Notes under the pieces: model-generated
Seen by the model: only the letters and a program-made list of their open reading frames with translations
The model's database searches: none
Told to the model about the DNA's origin: nothing
Position numbers and translations under genes: made by a program
NCBI GenBank assembly: GCA_001411745.2
Contig: LIQB01000007.1
Coordinates: 62,001-126,000, forward strand
DNA from: Psychrobacter glacincola
GTDB taxonomy: Bacteria; Pseudomonadota; Gammaproteobacteria; Pseudomonadales; Moraxellaceae
Reading direction: 5' to 3'
Length of the DNA stretch: 64,000 nucleotides
Shown here: piece after piece, positions 32,623 through 43,124 of the stretch
Numbering within the stretch: position 1 is the first letter of the stretch
How the letters are laid out: each line of letters opens with the position of its first letter

Positions 32623-33191
32623 AAATAAAGCGTAACCTTATCAACGATAAAATAAATAAGAAATAGTAGGATATTGAGCGTGTGCTTTGATGGCCGACGC
32701 AAGCTTACCTTTGTATCACTTGGTAATAGTCTAGGACATGCCTAGCTAAAAAGTACTGCGACAAACAGTACATGAATAGAAAGTGCGTTCATAAAACGCC
32801 TTACAAAAAGGCTGGAACTTTTCATTTTGTATTAAAACGTTGATGTTGGCAGCGTCATACTTTACGCATAAAGACCAGAAAAATAGATGTACGCCAACAT
32901 TTTGCTTATACAATCTGACTATGTTAGGTAAAGTTAGCCTAAGACGCAATGACTTTTTGTTTTTTCAGACAGAACGTGACTTAAACGTGACTTAAACGAG
33001 CAAATGAGGTCACTACAACTCGATTATTTACCAGTTTTTAGGGTATTTATAGTAAATGGTAGCGCTAGTCATTGTGTAGCGTATTGGTAGTTATTACTTG
33101 AAGTTGCTGCTCAAAAGTAGCATTTATCATTTAGACAGTTATTTGTTATACGTTTAATAAAAATAAATGATAAAACTCTGAGGGTGTTTAT
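32623..33191. other. Intergenic region between proS and the DUF4230 gene
   Basis: About 570 bp between divergent genes, so it should hold both promoters. It is AT-rich. I see no clear -35/-10 pair, no strong hairpin and no convincing small gene; a minus-strand frame at 32746-32949 has no ribosome site and no resemblance. Confidence 0.4.
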
Positions 33192-33929
33192 ATGAATAAT
33201 CCTGACAATCGATCTCCTGTTAATAATGATGCGACTCACTCACAAGCGAAAAAACCCATTGCGATGATGTCGTGGATGATATTGCTCATCGGTTTAGCAG
33301 CTATCGTTTTTGCTATTTATAGTGTGCAGAATATAACCAAGGAAGAGCCGATAGAAACCATTACTCGTGAAGGCGTGGTCACACAAATCCAAAAATTGAA
33401 TCGTTTGGAAACGGTGGCGTTCAGTGTCGATACCGTCATTACCAGTCAACGTCCTGGCAGTTGGATGAAGCTGTGGCAAGACGAGCAAAAGGGTTTGTTT
33501 ATCGCGCGCGGACGAGTGGAGGCGGGGATTGATTTAAGTGCACTTACCCCAGAGATGGTACAAGTAGTGCAGCCTGAAATTAACGTCGATGAGGTACAAG
33601 AAGCGGGTGCTAATACGCCAGTCTCAGTGATGCCGCAAATCAATATTACCATCCCACCATCAGAGATATTTTCAGTTTATCTAGACGATATCGAGATTTA
33701 TGATTGGCAGACTGGTGCTTTTGGCATGATGCAAGTCGATCCAAAAATATTGCAACAAGCGCAAAGTATGGCAAAAAAAGAAGTACTCGAACGCGCTTGT
33801 CGTGGTGATGTCATGAATATGGCACTAGAAAATGCGCAAACCCAACTGCAACAGCTATTTTCGTTAACTGGTGCAGTAGTGACGGTAACGACTCAAGGTG
33901 CAGGCGCGTGCCAGATGCCAGTAAAATAA
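33192..33929 (+). CDS. DUF4230 membrane-anchored protein
   Basis: 245 residues. One membrane helix lies near 26-48 (SWMILLIGLAAIVFAIYSV). The DUF4230 pattern follows: VVTQIQKLNRLETVAFSVDT, then a beta-rich region with GRVEAGIDLSAL, LPPSE-like IPPSEIFSVYLDD, and helical EVLERACRGDVMNMA. The family's function is unknown. The ATG follows GAGGGTG. Confidence 0.85.
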   Translation: MNNPDNRSPVNNDATHSQAKKPIAMMSWMILLIGLAAIVFAIYSVQNITKEEPIETITREGVVTQIQKLNRLETVAFSVDTVITSQRPGSWMKLWQDEQKGLFIARGRVEAGIDLSALTPEMVQVVQPEINVDEVQEAGANTPVSVMPQINITIPPSEIFSVYLDDIEIYDWQTGAFGMMQVDPKILQQAQSMAKKEVLERACRGDVMNMALENAQTQLQQLFSLTGAVVTVTTQGAGACQMPVK

Positions 33930-34097
33930 TGCATACATAATTTTATTAGAGTCATAGACTAGATAATCATACGTTAGCTTATTAATTGGAAACACTTAAA
34001 GTAACGCCATTTATATTGTATAGTAGAGCTTATCTATTATTCATAATCAACTTATGAATTTCGTTGGTAATACAACCCTATATAAAAGGTGGCGTAT

Positions 34098-34259
34098 ATG
34101 ACAACTCTTAATAATAAACCGTCTTCTGACTCTGAACATCAGCTTAATAAGCGCCCTAAAGCGAAAGAATCGCTTTCTTTTGCCACATGGGTGCTATTAA
34201 TTATAAGCTTCACCTTATTAGCCTATGCCTTATACATTATCCAAACTCGTATCTTGTAA
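34098..34259 (+). CDS. Small single-span membrane protein
   Basis: 53 residues, found by reading the region directly. AAAGGTGG precedes the ATG. A polar, basic N-terminal half (KRPKAKES) leads to one membrane helix (WVLLIISFTLLAYALYII) and a short tail. It is 168 bp after the DUF4230 gene and has similar architecture at its N-terminus. No family recognised. Confidence 0.6.
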   Translation: MTTLNNKPSSDSEHQLNKRPKAKESLSFATWVLLIISFTLLAYALYIIQTRIL

Positions 34260-34355
34260 ACTCTAGCTGATACTAGGAAGGGTAGATAATGTGATTAAAA
34301 TACAATAGCTGACACTCTTAGTAAATTGAGGTTTTAGTGTTGATGTCATGCGTCG

Positions 34356-36038
34356 CTATTTTTTAAATTCAGCAATCGCTAATTGGCGAGCCGCTTTATG
34401 TTCGACCATCGGTAATGGGTAATCAATATCAGCAAACTTACCGCCTTTTGCCAGTGCTTGACGCATTTTATCCTCGCTATGCAAGATGGTGGCAGGAATG
34501 GCTTTTAGCTCAGGCAGCCACGTCTTGATAAATTCGCCATCGGTATCGTGGGTTTTGGCTTGGCTAAAAGGGTTCATAATGCGAAAGTAAGGTGCAGAGT
34601 CGGTGCCAGTCGACGCGCTCCATTGCCAGCCACCATTATTTGAGGCAAAGTCGCCGTCTATCAGCTGCTGCATAAAGTAGCGCTCCCCTAAGCGCCAATC
34701 GATCAATAAATCCTTGGTCAAAAACATCGCCGTGACCATCCGCAAGCGATTGTGCATAAAGCCCGTCGCATTCAGACAGCGCATTGCCGCATCGACTAAT
34801 GGCACTCCAGTTTTACCTGCGCACCACGCATCAAAGTCATTTTGATTGTATGACCAGTTAACCTTGATATCAGTTTCCTGTTTATAAGCTTGATGGCGAA
34901 TCAGCTCGGGCTTATAGTCTAAAACATGACGATAAAAGTCACGCCAAGCCAGCTCACTTATCCAGCGGTTAATGTCGTTATTATCAGTGTTGTCAAAGCT
35001 ATCCCCGCTATCTAAGGTGTCACCGTCATTCCCATGTAATTCTCCCAGTGCTTTGCTTAATTGTAGGGTAGCTTGTAAGTAACAAAGTCTGGGGCTGATT
35101 GCGCCAATAGTCAGGTAGGCAGATAGCTGACTGGTCGCGTGTAAGCTTGGCACATCGCGACTGATATCGTAGTTATCAATATCCTCAGCGATGAAATCCT
35201 CTAAACGCTGGCACGCCGCCGCTTCACCAGCAGGGTAGGCTGCCCGAGCGTGCTCAAGCTGTACGTCTATATCAATGTGCTCTAATAAACCAGCATTTTG
35301 CAGTGCCTTTTGATAATCTTCGACTACTTCTTTACTTACTCTTTCTATATCTTCGATAGTAGCACTGGCGTTTGAGATTTCTAATTTGACTTTAGTGTTG
35401 CCATTTATGGCGGATGCCTCATGCATTTGTATGGTGCTAATATCCAAGGTATGCCGCCATTTTTTATAAAATGGGGTAAACACCTGATACATGCTGTCAT
35501 CGTTCGTGGTGATGGTTTGTGGTGGCAAGATACATTGATCATGCCAGCGGATAAATTCTATATCGTTGTTTGCAAGCTGTTTGGTTAATTGCTCATCACG
35601 CTTAATCTCATTGCCTTCGTACTCGTGATTTGCCATAACAGTGCTGATCTGGTTCTCGCTACAGATATCTAGCATCGCCTCAACACAGTCAGAAAAGCTT
35701 GGACAGAGCTGTACTGTTAAGTGGATATTTAATTGCGTTTGCAGAGATTTGGCTAGAATAGGCAAGGTGCGTGCGATATGGTCGAGCTGTGTCAGCGACA
35801 TATCATGTGCTTGCCATTGTTCAGGCGTCACGAAGTAAATAGCGCTTACTGAGGCGTTATCCGCATTTGCCTGCTCGCAAAGCGCAGCTAGCGCGGTATT
35901 ATCATGAACTCGCAGGTCACGACGAAACCACATTAGGTAATGTGCTGGGTTTACCCTAGTGGCATCGTCTTTATTGTTGACATTGCTTGTTTCGGTGCTA
36001 TCTGTGCTATGAGACGTTTCCGCCGCCGTTTTAGACAT
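34356..36038 (-). CDS. phrB: Deoxyribodipyrimidine photolyase (class I)
   Basis: 560 residues. The N-terminal antenna domain begins after about 30 extra residues with YLMWFRRDLRVHDNTALAAL. The FAD domain has WISELAWRDFYRHVL, the DNA-binding RCLNATGFMHNRLRM, and DGDFASNNGGWQWSASTGTD, followed by YFRIMNPFSQ, all diagnostic. It repairs cyclobutane dimers using light. It is longer than E. coli PhrB (about 470) owing to the N-terminal extension and an acidic, Asp/Asn-rich insert near residues 330-355 (GDSFDNTDNNDIN). Confidence 0.96.
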   Translation of the reverse strand: MSKTAAETSHSTDSTETSNVNNKDDATRVNPAHYLMWFRRDLRVHDNTALAALCEQANADNASVSAIYFVTPEQWQAHDMSLTQLDHIARTLPILAKSLQTQLNIHLTVQLCPSFSDCVEAMLDICSENQISTVMANHEYEGNEIKRDEQLTKQLANNDIEFIRWHDQCILPPQTITTNDDSMYQVFTPFYKKWRHTLDISTIQMHEASAINGNTKVKLEISNASATIEDIERVSKEVVEDYQKALQNAGLLEHIDIDVQLEHARAAYPAGEAAACQRLEDFIAEDIDNYDISRDVPSLHATSQLSAYLTIGAISPRLCYLQATLQLSKALGELHGNDGDTLDSGDSFDNTDNNDINRWISELAWRDFYRHVLDYKPELIRHQAYKQETDIKVNWSYNQNDFDAWCAGKTGVPLVDAAMRCLNATGFMHNRLRMVTAMFLTKDLLIDWRLGERYFMQQLIDGDFASNNGGWQWSASTGTDSAPYFRIMNPFSQAKTHDTDGEFIKTWLPELKAIPATILHSEDKMRQALAKGGKFADIDYPLPMVEHKAARQLAIAEFKK

Positions 36039-36248
36039 TCAACTATCCCTCTATTAATCAATCGCAATCATAAACAAAACTGGTAATAAAAGTATGCTAG
36101 GATAAGTTTTTGGATGCAATGGATTTACCATTCAATTAACAAATCCTCATATTTACGCTTTAGCGTTGGCAATTGACGTTTACTTGCCGTCAATGTAGCG
36201 AAGACAGTCTAATAATGTCGTACTGAGTGTTATATCTAAGGTCACATC

Positions 36249-36932
36249 ATGCACGTTAAGTTTTGCGGATTTACCCAGCCTAATGATATTAAAATTGCCG
36301 CCCAGTTGGGTGTTGATGCGGTTGGCTTGGTATTTTATCCGCCCAGTCCACGCGCTGTCACTATCGAGCAGGCGCAATCGTTAAGTGCCTCTTTGCCAGC
36401 TTTTATAAGTATAGTGGCTCTAGTGGTGAATATGCCGCGCGCAGAGCTGATAGAATTAGCGAATCAGGTCGCTTTTGATATCATTCAATTCCATGGTGAT
36501 GAAACACCAGAGCAATGTGCGCAGCTGGCCAGTGCGGTCAATAAACGCTGGATAAAAGCGCTGCGTATCAATGCTGACCAACACACCGCTGCTAGCGTAA
36601 GCGCCGAAATTAATGAGTTTGCCGCCGCTGGCGCGAACAGTATTTTATTGGATGCTTACCATCCCCATAAATATGGCGGCACAGGGGCACGTTTTGATTG
36701 GAGTCTGCTACCGAAAGACAGCTCGCTACCTATTATTTTAGCGGGAGGACTGGATGCCGATAATGTCGCTGCCACTTTAGACTTGCCTATTTATGCGGTC
36801 GATGTCAGCGGTGGGATTGAGTCTGACAAAGGCAAAAAAGACGCTGCCAAAATGCGTGCCTTTATGAAAGCGGTAAAACGCGACCGATGGCAAAATGAGA
36901 CGCTTGGCGAACCCTCGAATATCAGTAACTAG
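36249..36932 (+). CDS. trpF: Phosphoribosylanthranilate isomerase
   Basis: 227 residues, a single TIM-barrel TrpF not fused to TrpC. It begins MHVKFCGFTQPNDI with the catalytic Cys at about residue 6. DIIQFHGDETPEQC, the general acid Asp in LLDAYHPHKYGGTG, and VDVSGGIESDKGKKD are all present. It converts PRA to CdRP in tryptophan synthesis. It is followed by trpB, as in many proteobacteria. Confidence 0.96.
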   Translation: MHVKFCGFTQPNDIKIAAQLGVDAVGLVFYPPSPRAVTIEQAQSLSASLPAFISIVALVVNMPRAELIELANQVAFDIIQFHGDETPEQCAQLASAVNKRWIKALRINADQHTAASVSAEINEFAAAGANSILLDAYHPHKYGGTGARFDWSLLPKDSSLPIILAGGLDADNVAATLDLPIYAVDVSGGIESDKGKKDAAKMRAFMKAVKRDRWQNETLGEPSNISN

Positions 36933-37033
36933 TGTTTTAGCCGTGAGTTTTTATCCGTTAAATAGCTAATTACTTGGAAAATTTTCCCCCTTATTTATCT
37001 TAAAAAATACCACTTATTATAGTAGGAATTATC

Positions 37034-38308
37034 ATGAGTCATGCCACGAACAAAGCACCATCTGCTACTGCACAATCTATCAATACCTTCACCAATCCAG
37101 AGAACGTGCAAGATTTCAATCAATATCCTGATGCCCGTGGACATTTCGGCGTGCATGGCGGTCGCTTTGTCTCTGAAACCTTGATGGCAGCACTAGAAGA
37201 GCTAGAAACGTTATATAACACAGTCAAAAAAGACCCTGCGTTTTGGGAAGAATATCACAATGATTTGGTCAACTATGTCGGCCGCCCAACGCCTTTATAT
37301 CATGCCAAGCGATTGAGCGATGAGATTGGTGGTGCGCAAATTTATTTTAAACGTGAAGACTTAAACCATACTGGCGCCCATAAGGTGAATAACACCATTG
37401 GGCAGGCGCTACTTGCCAAGATGAGTGGTAAAAAACGCATTATTGCGGAAACTGGCGCAGGGCAACATGGTGTCGCGACGGCGACGATTGCCGCGCGTTT
37501 GGGGCTTGAGTGTATCGTTTATATGGGCGCTGATGATGTCGAGCGTCAAAAGATGAACGTCTATCGTATGCGTTTGCTCGGTGCAACGGTTGTGCCAGTG
37601 ACTTCTGGCTCACGTACCCTAAAAGATGCCATGAACGAAGCAATGCGTGATTGGGTTACTAATGTAGATAGCACCTATTACATCATCGGTACGGTTGCCG
37701 GTCCGCATCCTTATCCGTTATTGGTACGCGATTTCCAAGCGATTATCGGCAAAGAAGCACGTATTCAGCATCTGCAAATGACGGGTAAATTACCAGATGC
37801 ATTAGTCGCTTGTGTGGGTGGTGGCTCAAACGCCATTGGCTTGTTCTTTGATTTCTTAAACGATACTGACGTTAAAATGTATGGCGTTGAAGCAACGGGT
37901 GACGGTATCGAAACGGGTCGTCATTCAGCACCATTGGCTGCTGGTCGTATCGGTGTACTGCATGGCAACCGTACCTATTTGATGGCCGATGATGAAGGTC
38001 AAATTCAAGAAACGCATTCTATTTCAGCGGGTCTTGATTATCCTGGCGTTGGTCCTGAGCACAGCTTCTTAAAAGACATGAAGCGTGTTGAATATGTCGG
38101 TTGTACCGATAAAGAATCGCTAGAAGGCTTTCATGAAGTCACGCGCAAAGAAGGAATCATCCCTGCGCTTGAATCTGCTCATGCCGTTGCTTATGCATTG
38201 AAGTTGGCTAAGACGATGACCCCTGATCAAACCATTATCGTTAATATGTCTGGTCGCGGTGATAAAGACTTGCATTCAGTGATGAAGGCGGAAGGGATTG
38301 AGCTTTAA
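37034..38308 (+). CDS. trpB: Tryptophan synthase beta chain
   Basis: 424 residues, TrpB1 type. It has [19 protein letters not shown], the PLP Lys in [11 protein letters not shown] near 117, the catalytic Glu in [13 protein letters not shown], and the phosphate site [27 protein letters not shown] and the ending [13 protein letters not shown] are also diagnostic. It joins indole and serine to make tryptophan. The start follows AGGAATT. An unrelated gene separates it from trpA. Confidence 0.98.
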   Translation: MSHATNKAPSATAQSINTFTNPENVQDFNQYPDARGHFGVHGGRFVSETLMAALEELETLYNTVKKDPAFWEEYHNDLVNYVGRPTPLYHAKRLSDEIGGAQIYFKREDLNHTGAHKVNNTIGQALLAKMSGKKRIIAETGAGQHGVATATIAARLGLECIVYMGADDVERQKMNVYRMRLLGATVVPVTSGSRTLKDAMNEAMRDWVTNVDSTYYIIGTVAGPHPYPLLVRDFQAIIGKEARIQHLQMTGKLPDALVACVGGGSNAIGLFFDFLNDTDVKMYGVEATGDGIETGRHSAPLAAGRIGVLHGNRTYLMADDEGQIQETHSISAGLDYPGVGPEHSFLKDMKRVEYVGCTDKESLEGFHEVTRKEGIIPALESAHAVAYALKLAKTMTPDQTIIVNMSGRGDKDLHSVMKAEGIEL

Positions 38309-38392
38309 ATTACTACAATTTTAGAGTTCCTATCATTCGAATCTACTTTAGATCTATTATTAACTTGAGAGTTATCTAATATTGAGGGTACG

Positions 38393-39103
38393 GTGAGTCA
38401 TAATTTATTTGAGCTAAATAGTTTTCCAGATAAGCTAACACTTAGCCTGCCCTTGAACATTAATTCGCTACTGCCTAAAAAACAACTAAAGTTTTTTCAA
38501 AGTGAAAAGTTTGTTGATAGTATGCAACTAGCTTTGCTCTCGGTAGTGATCGGCTTTCTTTTATATCTAGCAGAGAGGTTTTTAGGTAGTAATGATCTAT
38601 TAAAGGTTAAATCCATTTTTGTTATATGTAGTATGTTCATGTTATGGCACATATTTTCTCATTACTTAGCATTTCGTAAAGAAAAAGGCCAAAACCTACC
38701 TAGTAAACATATGGCAAAAAATATTGATTGGCATTTAGAACCTATCCTGTCTATTACTTCTGATGAACTAAGAATCCTCTCAAATAGTCGTTGTAAAGAG
38801 AGAGTGATATGTTTTGATAATATAGATGAAATTGTTTATAACATTGAAAAAGATGATAGTGGTATTTCAATACTCTACAAGCCTAATGCCAGTGAAAGAT
38901 TCGAGGAAAATATTATTCCTGACTCACTTGATGGAAATGGTTTATCAGAATTTGTACTATTAAAGTCAACGCTTGAAAGTTATGTTTTAAACGATAATTC
39001 AGACAATCATTATCAGATTCATAGAATGCAAGTAGCTTTATTATTAACTCATATACTCTATAACCGTACCGAACAGCTAGATATCGACTGGCAAGGTCAT
39101 TAG
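38393..39103 (+). CDS. Unknown membrane protein between trpB and trpA
   Basis: 236 residues from GTG, with GAGGG 6 bases upstream. Two hydrophobic helices lie near 45-67 (LALLSVVIGFLLYLAERFL) and 78-98 (SIFVICSMFMLWHIFSHYL), followed by a soluble half rich in Asp, Glu and Ile. Codon use is more AT-rich than in the trp genes around it. No family recognised. It is co-directional with trp genes but has no evident link to tryptophan, so it may be a late insertion. Confidence 0.7.
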   Translation: MSHNLFELNSFPDKLTLSLPLNINSLLPKKQLKFFQSEKFVDSMQLALLSVVIGFLLYLAERFLGSNDLLKVKSIFVICSMFMLWHIFSHYLAFRKEKGQNLPSKHMAKNIDWHLEPILSITSDELRILSNSRCKERVICFDNIDEIVYNIEKDDSGISILYKPNASERFEENIIPDSLDGNGLSEFVLLKSTLESYVLNDNSDNHYQIHRMQVALLLTHILYNRTEQLDIDWQGH

Positions 39104-39170
39104 TAGAGGGAATATGTGCCTTATACGATTCAATGACAATAAATTAATTTTAAAATTATAAGAGAACACT

Positions 39171-39995
39171 ATGACCAGAATTGAAAGCACTTTTGAAACC
39201 CTAAAAGCCCAAAATAAAAAAGCCCTGATTCCTTATGTAATGGCAGGCGATCCTAATCCAAGTAACTTCGTTGGCTTGCTACATGACTTGGTCAAGCACG
39301 GCGCCGATATGATCGAAGTAGGCTTACCGTTCTCTGATCCTATGGCAGATGGCCCAGTCGTCGCTTTAGCTGGAGAGCGTGCATTAGCCGCAGGTACGAG
39401 TACACGTGATGCCCTAAAAATGGTCGCGGAATTCCGTCAGCAAGACACGCAGACCCCCATTATTTTGATGGGTTATCTCAATCCCGTGGAAATCATTGGC
39501 TATGACAACTTTGTCGCGCTATGTGAGCAGTCAGGTGTCGATGGTATTTTGATGGTTGATTTGCCGCCAAGCGAGGCGGGCAGCTTTACCCAGCATTTGA
39601 CTGACCATGCGATGAACGAGATTTTCTTATTATCACCAACGACTTTGCCTGAGCGCCGTGAGCAAGTATTGACCCATTGCGGTGGTTATATTTATTATGT
39701 GTCATTAAAAGGCGTGACGGGTTCGGCAACGCTTGATACTGATGATGTTGCGACTCAAGTGCAAGCGATTAAAGCAGCGACTGATTTGCCAGTATGTGTG
39801 GGTTTTGGTATTCGTGATGCAACGTCTGCCAAAGCGATTGGAGCGCATGCGGATGGTATTATTGTCGGTAGTGCCTTGGTTCAAAATTTTGCTGATATAG
39901 ATGCAAATGATAGCACTGCGGTTGCCGCGGCTCAGCAAAAAATCATGGCAAAAATGGATGAGCTACGCGGTGCACTTGATAGTTTGAGAGCCTGA
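39171..39995 (+). CDS. trpA: Tryptophan synthase alpha chain
   Basis: 274 residues. The catalytic Glu lies in DMIEVGLPFSDPMADGPV near residue 50 and the Asp in GILMVDLPPSEA. YIYYVSLKGVTGS and VGFGIRDATSAK, with the phosphate-binding GIIVGSALV, complete the barrel. It releases indole, which is channelled to TrpB. The start follows AAGAGAA. It is separated from trpB by about 860 bp. Confidence 0.98.
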   Translation: MTRIESTFETLKAQNKKALIPYVMAGDPNPSNFVGLLHDLVKHGADMIEVGLPFSDPMADGPVVALAGERALAAGTSTRDALKMVAEFRQQDTQTPIILMGYLNPVEIIGYDNFVALCEQSGVDGILMVDLPPSEAGSFTQHLTDHAMNEIFLLSPTTLPERREQVLTHCGGYIYYVSLKGVTGSATLDTDDVATQVQAIKAATDLPVCVGFGIRDATSAKAIGAHADGIIVGSALVQNFADIDANDSTAVAAAQQKIMAKMDELRGALDSLRA

Positions 39996-40235
39996 GTCAA
40001 ATAAAGTTAAATTATCGTCACTTAAATCGTCATGGCAATATGAATAACAATGTTTATAAAGACAGGGTTAAATGACTTTGCTAAAGTTAGTTTACGTGTG
40101 TAAACTAACATCACATATAAATTGTTACAGTTTCACGTAAGCGTGCCTTATAACTGTAGCTTTATAGCTGCGAAAGTTATGAGAATATGTGACGATTAAA
40201 CTGATCCTTATAAATCGATTCTTAGGGACAAGCGC

Positions 40236-41228
40236 ATGAGCCAGCTTGTCGATAAGCCTTTGATAATGGCGAATAATATGACTGATACGATAATAAAACC
40301 TGATATGACGACTCCGAACCATACTGAAAAAAGTAACGCTGAGCCAAACGGTAATACGGCTGGGCAATCGTGGTTTAATCGCCCGATACCGGGTATTAAA
40401 CAGCAACTGACAGCGCCTTTGACGGCAGTAGAGACTGAACCGTCAACCAAGTGCAGTAATTGTCATTCGATGATTACCAATACGGCGCTGATTTTTAATT
40501 GCTATGTTTGCCCGCATTGCGATCATCATCTACCGATGAGTGCTCGTGAGCGCTTAAACTGGTTGCTCGATCAAGTAGACGGTGAGCTTGGACAACAATT
40601 TACTGCCAAAGATCCGCTAAGGTTTGTGGATAGCAAGCCGTATCCGCAGCGCATGACCGAAGCACAGGACAAAACCGGCGAGTCTGAGGCGCTGATTGTG
40701 ATGTACGGTAAATTGCGCAATCTTGATATCGTTACTTGTGCCTTTGATTTCCGCTTTATGGGCGGTTCTATGGGGTCAGTGGTTGGCGATCGTTTTGTCC
40801 AAGCAGCTGAGAAAGCACTGGCAGACAAAGTGCCTTTAGTTTGCTTTGCTGCCTCTGGCGGCGCACGTATGCAAGAAGGTTTGCTGTCTTTGATGCAGAT
40901 GGCACGAACGGCTGCTGCAATTGAGCGTTTGAGAATTGCTGGCGTGCCGTATATCGTGATATTGACCAATCCTGTTTATGGCGGTGTGACTGCATCGCTC
41001 GCTATGTTAGGTGATATTCATTTAGCAGAACCAAAAGCCATGATCGGCTTTGCTGGTAAGCGCGTGATTGAGCAAACGGTTCGTGAGACGCTAGAAGAGC
41101 CGTTCCAGCGTGCCGAGTTCTTGTTAGAACATGGTGTGGTCGATGAAGTGGTGCATCGTCATCAAATGATTGATACCATTTATCGTCTGCTGGCAAAGTT
41201 AAGCTGCATGCCTAATGTTGATGCCTAA
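40236..41228 (+). CDS. accD: Acetyl-CoA carboxylase carboxyltransferase subunit beta
   Basis: 330 residues. The zinc ribbon CSNCHSMITNTALIFNC, then CPHC, begins near residue 73, about 45 residues later than in E. coli, so there is an N-terminal extension; internal ATGs at 40266 and nearby could shorten it. The crotonase-type core has FMGGSMGSVVGDRF and ASGGARMQEGLLSLMQM, then GGVTASLAMLGD. With AccA it makes malonyl-CoA in fatty acid synthesis. Confidence 0.97.
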   Translation: MSQLVDKPLIMANNMTDTIIKPDMTTPNHTEKSNAEPNGNTAGQSWFNRPIPGIKQQLTAPLTAVETEPSTKCSNCHSMITNTALIFNCYVCPHCDHHLPMSARERLNWLLDQVDGELGQQFTAKDPLRFVDSKPYPQRMTEAQDKTGESEALIVMYGKLRNLDIVTCAFDFRFMGGSMGSVVGDRFVQAAEKALADKVPLVCFAASGGARMQEGLLSLMQMARTAAAIERLRIAGVPYIVILTNPVYGGVTASLAMLGDIHLAEPKAMIGFAGKRVIEQTVRETLEEPFQRAEFLLEHGVVDEVVHRHQMIDTIYRLLAKLSCMPNVDA

Positions 41229-41456
41229 CTTGCTCATCGGCTTGACTAACGGATAACTGAGTTTAATATTCCGCATGACTTATGCTTAGTAGCATGCTCA
41301 GTTTTGCTGACTAAGTAAGATCAATCAATAGCATTTATCGTCAACAGCGGTAAATGCTATTTTTGCTTTTTGGGCAGGTAGTTATATACTGTCTGTACTT
41401 TCTTAATGAATGCTTTCTCATTGACCATTTTTTATTCAAATATTTCAATATAGGCT

Positions 41457-42866
41457 GTGTCCATGTCCGACTCTCTACTTTTTAACCCTAACACTCCCAA
41501 CAAGCATTCTAGCTTGACCGAATGGCTCGATTATATGCAGCAGATTCATGTATCGGCAATAGACATGGGGTTGTCGCGAGTTTTGCCAGTTGCCGAGGCA
41601 TTAGGCGTGGTACAGTCAGCCAAAGACGATGCTTATGTATTTACGGTGGCAGGCACCAATGGTAAAGGCTCAACGACGGCTGCCATCGCGCAGATGTGCC
41701 AAGCAGCAGGCTATAAAACGGCTCTGTATCAATCACCGCATCTAAGTGTATTTAATGAGCGCGTGCGTATCAATGGCGAGATGGTCAGTGACGAGACGTT
41801 AATTGAAGCTTTTAGCAAGGTAGAAGCAGCGCGATTAGCGTGTGAGCTGACCTTGTCATTTTTTGAGATGACCACACTTGCCGCATTATTAATATTTGCC
41901 GAAGCGGATTGTGATGTCTGGGTGTTAGAAGTCGGTCTGGGTGGGCGCTTAGATGTGGTCAATATCATTGATCCTGATATGGCAGTGATTACCAATATCG
42001 CTATCGATCATGTCGATTGGCTGGGTGACAATGTTGAAGATATTGGCCGTGAGAAAGCAGGTATCTTACGTGATGGTATCAGCGTGGTTTATGGTGCTAC
42101 CGCGATGCCAGTCAGTGTGCAGCAAGCGATTGATAAGCATCAAGCAACTTGTTATCGAGTTGGGCAAGACTTTGATTATCGTGAAGTGGATACAAGCGCT
42201 TGGCAGTACAGCAATGCCGCCGTTACCATGCAATTACCGCGCCCAGCACTGTCATTGACCAATACTGCCACTGCGTTATCAGCAGTGCTCGCAAGTTCGT
42301 TAAATGTTGATAGCACTGCTATCGAGCAGGCGCTGCAAACGGTCAGGCTCGCTGGTCGCTTTGATTATCGTGAGACCCACAATCGCCATTGGCTGTTTGA
42401 TGTCGCGCATAACGAGCAAGGCGTCGAGTTTTTATTGGCGCAACTATTACCGCTTTGGCAACAGCATTTAGCCAATCAAAATAGTTCTGATGCTCTCAAT
42501 CAAAGCAGTAATCCAAATAGTAATCATATCAGTCAAGCTATAGGAAAACCTGCCAGCATTAAAATGCTGTTTTCTATGTTGGGTGATAAAGATATCAATA
42601 AAGTCGTGCAGCATTTGACGATAGCGGGCTTACCGATTAGCGATTGGTATATCGCTGAGATTGATTATCCACGCGCCGCGAGCACTGAGCACTTGCAAGG
42701 TATCCTATCGAGCTATGTCGACAATGCTCAAATACACGAATTTAAACGTTTAGCAGAAGCGACCGATGCGGTTATCAATGGCAGTCAGCCGCAAGACCTT
42801 ATCGTGGTATGTGGCTCCTTTCATACGATCGGCGAGGCACTGGCAGCACTGGCGGTTGATAATTAA
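41457..42866 (+). CDS. folC: Bifunctional dihydrofolate/folylpolyglutamate synthase
   Basis: 469 residues. The Mur-ligase fold shows the P-loop TVAGTNGKGSTTAAIAQ near 60, the folate-binding YQSPHLSVFNERVRING, and WVLEVGLGGRLDVVNI. It also has TNIAIDHVDWLGD and the C-terminal WLFDVAHNEQG, later LVVCGSFHTIGEALA. The frame opens at GTG 41457, and ATG at 41463 is equally likely. An Asn/Ser-rich insert (SSDALNQSSNPNSNH) near 345 is not usual. It follows accD, as in many gammaproteobacteria. Confidence 0.96.
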   Translation: MSMSDSLLFNPNTPNKHSSLTEWLDYMQQIHVSAIDMGLSRVLPVAEALGVVQSAKDDAYVFTVAGTNGKGSTTAAIAQMCQAAGYKTALYQSPHLSVFNERVRINGEMVSDETLIEAFSKVEAARLACELTLSFFEMTTLAALLIFAEADCDVWVLEVGLGGRLDVVNIIDPDMAVITNIAIDHVDWLGDNVEDIGREKAGILRDGISVVYGATAMPVSVQQAIDKHQATCYRVGQDFDYREVDTSAWQYSNAAVTMQLPRPALSLTNTATALSAVLASSLNVDSTAIEQALQTVRLAGRFDYRETHNRHWLFDVAHNEQGVEFLLAQLLPLWQQHLANQNSSDALNQSSNPNSNHISQAIGKPASIKMLFSMLGDKDINKVVQHLTIAGLPISDWYIAEIDYPRAASTEHLQGILSSYVDNAQIHEFKRLAEATDAVINGSQPQDLIVVCGSFHTIGEALAALAVDN

Positions 42867-43124
42867 CATTAAAATGGTGCTTATTTAATGTTAATCTTAG
42901 CAGTAGCATGATGGCAGACAGTATGAAAAATATGCTTTATAATCAAAGTGATTTGGCAAGTTGCTCTATAATGGCATTAAACGCTTGGCATAACATTTAA
43001 AAACGGATGGACGCAACTGGTGGCAATGACACCTATCAAGGCTATTAAAACTATCTAAACACAGTTTTGAGACGACAGTTGCGCCGCTCAATCAACCTTA
43101 TTACCAACTAAGAGACGTAAACGG

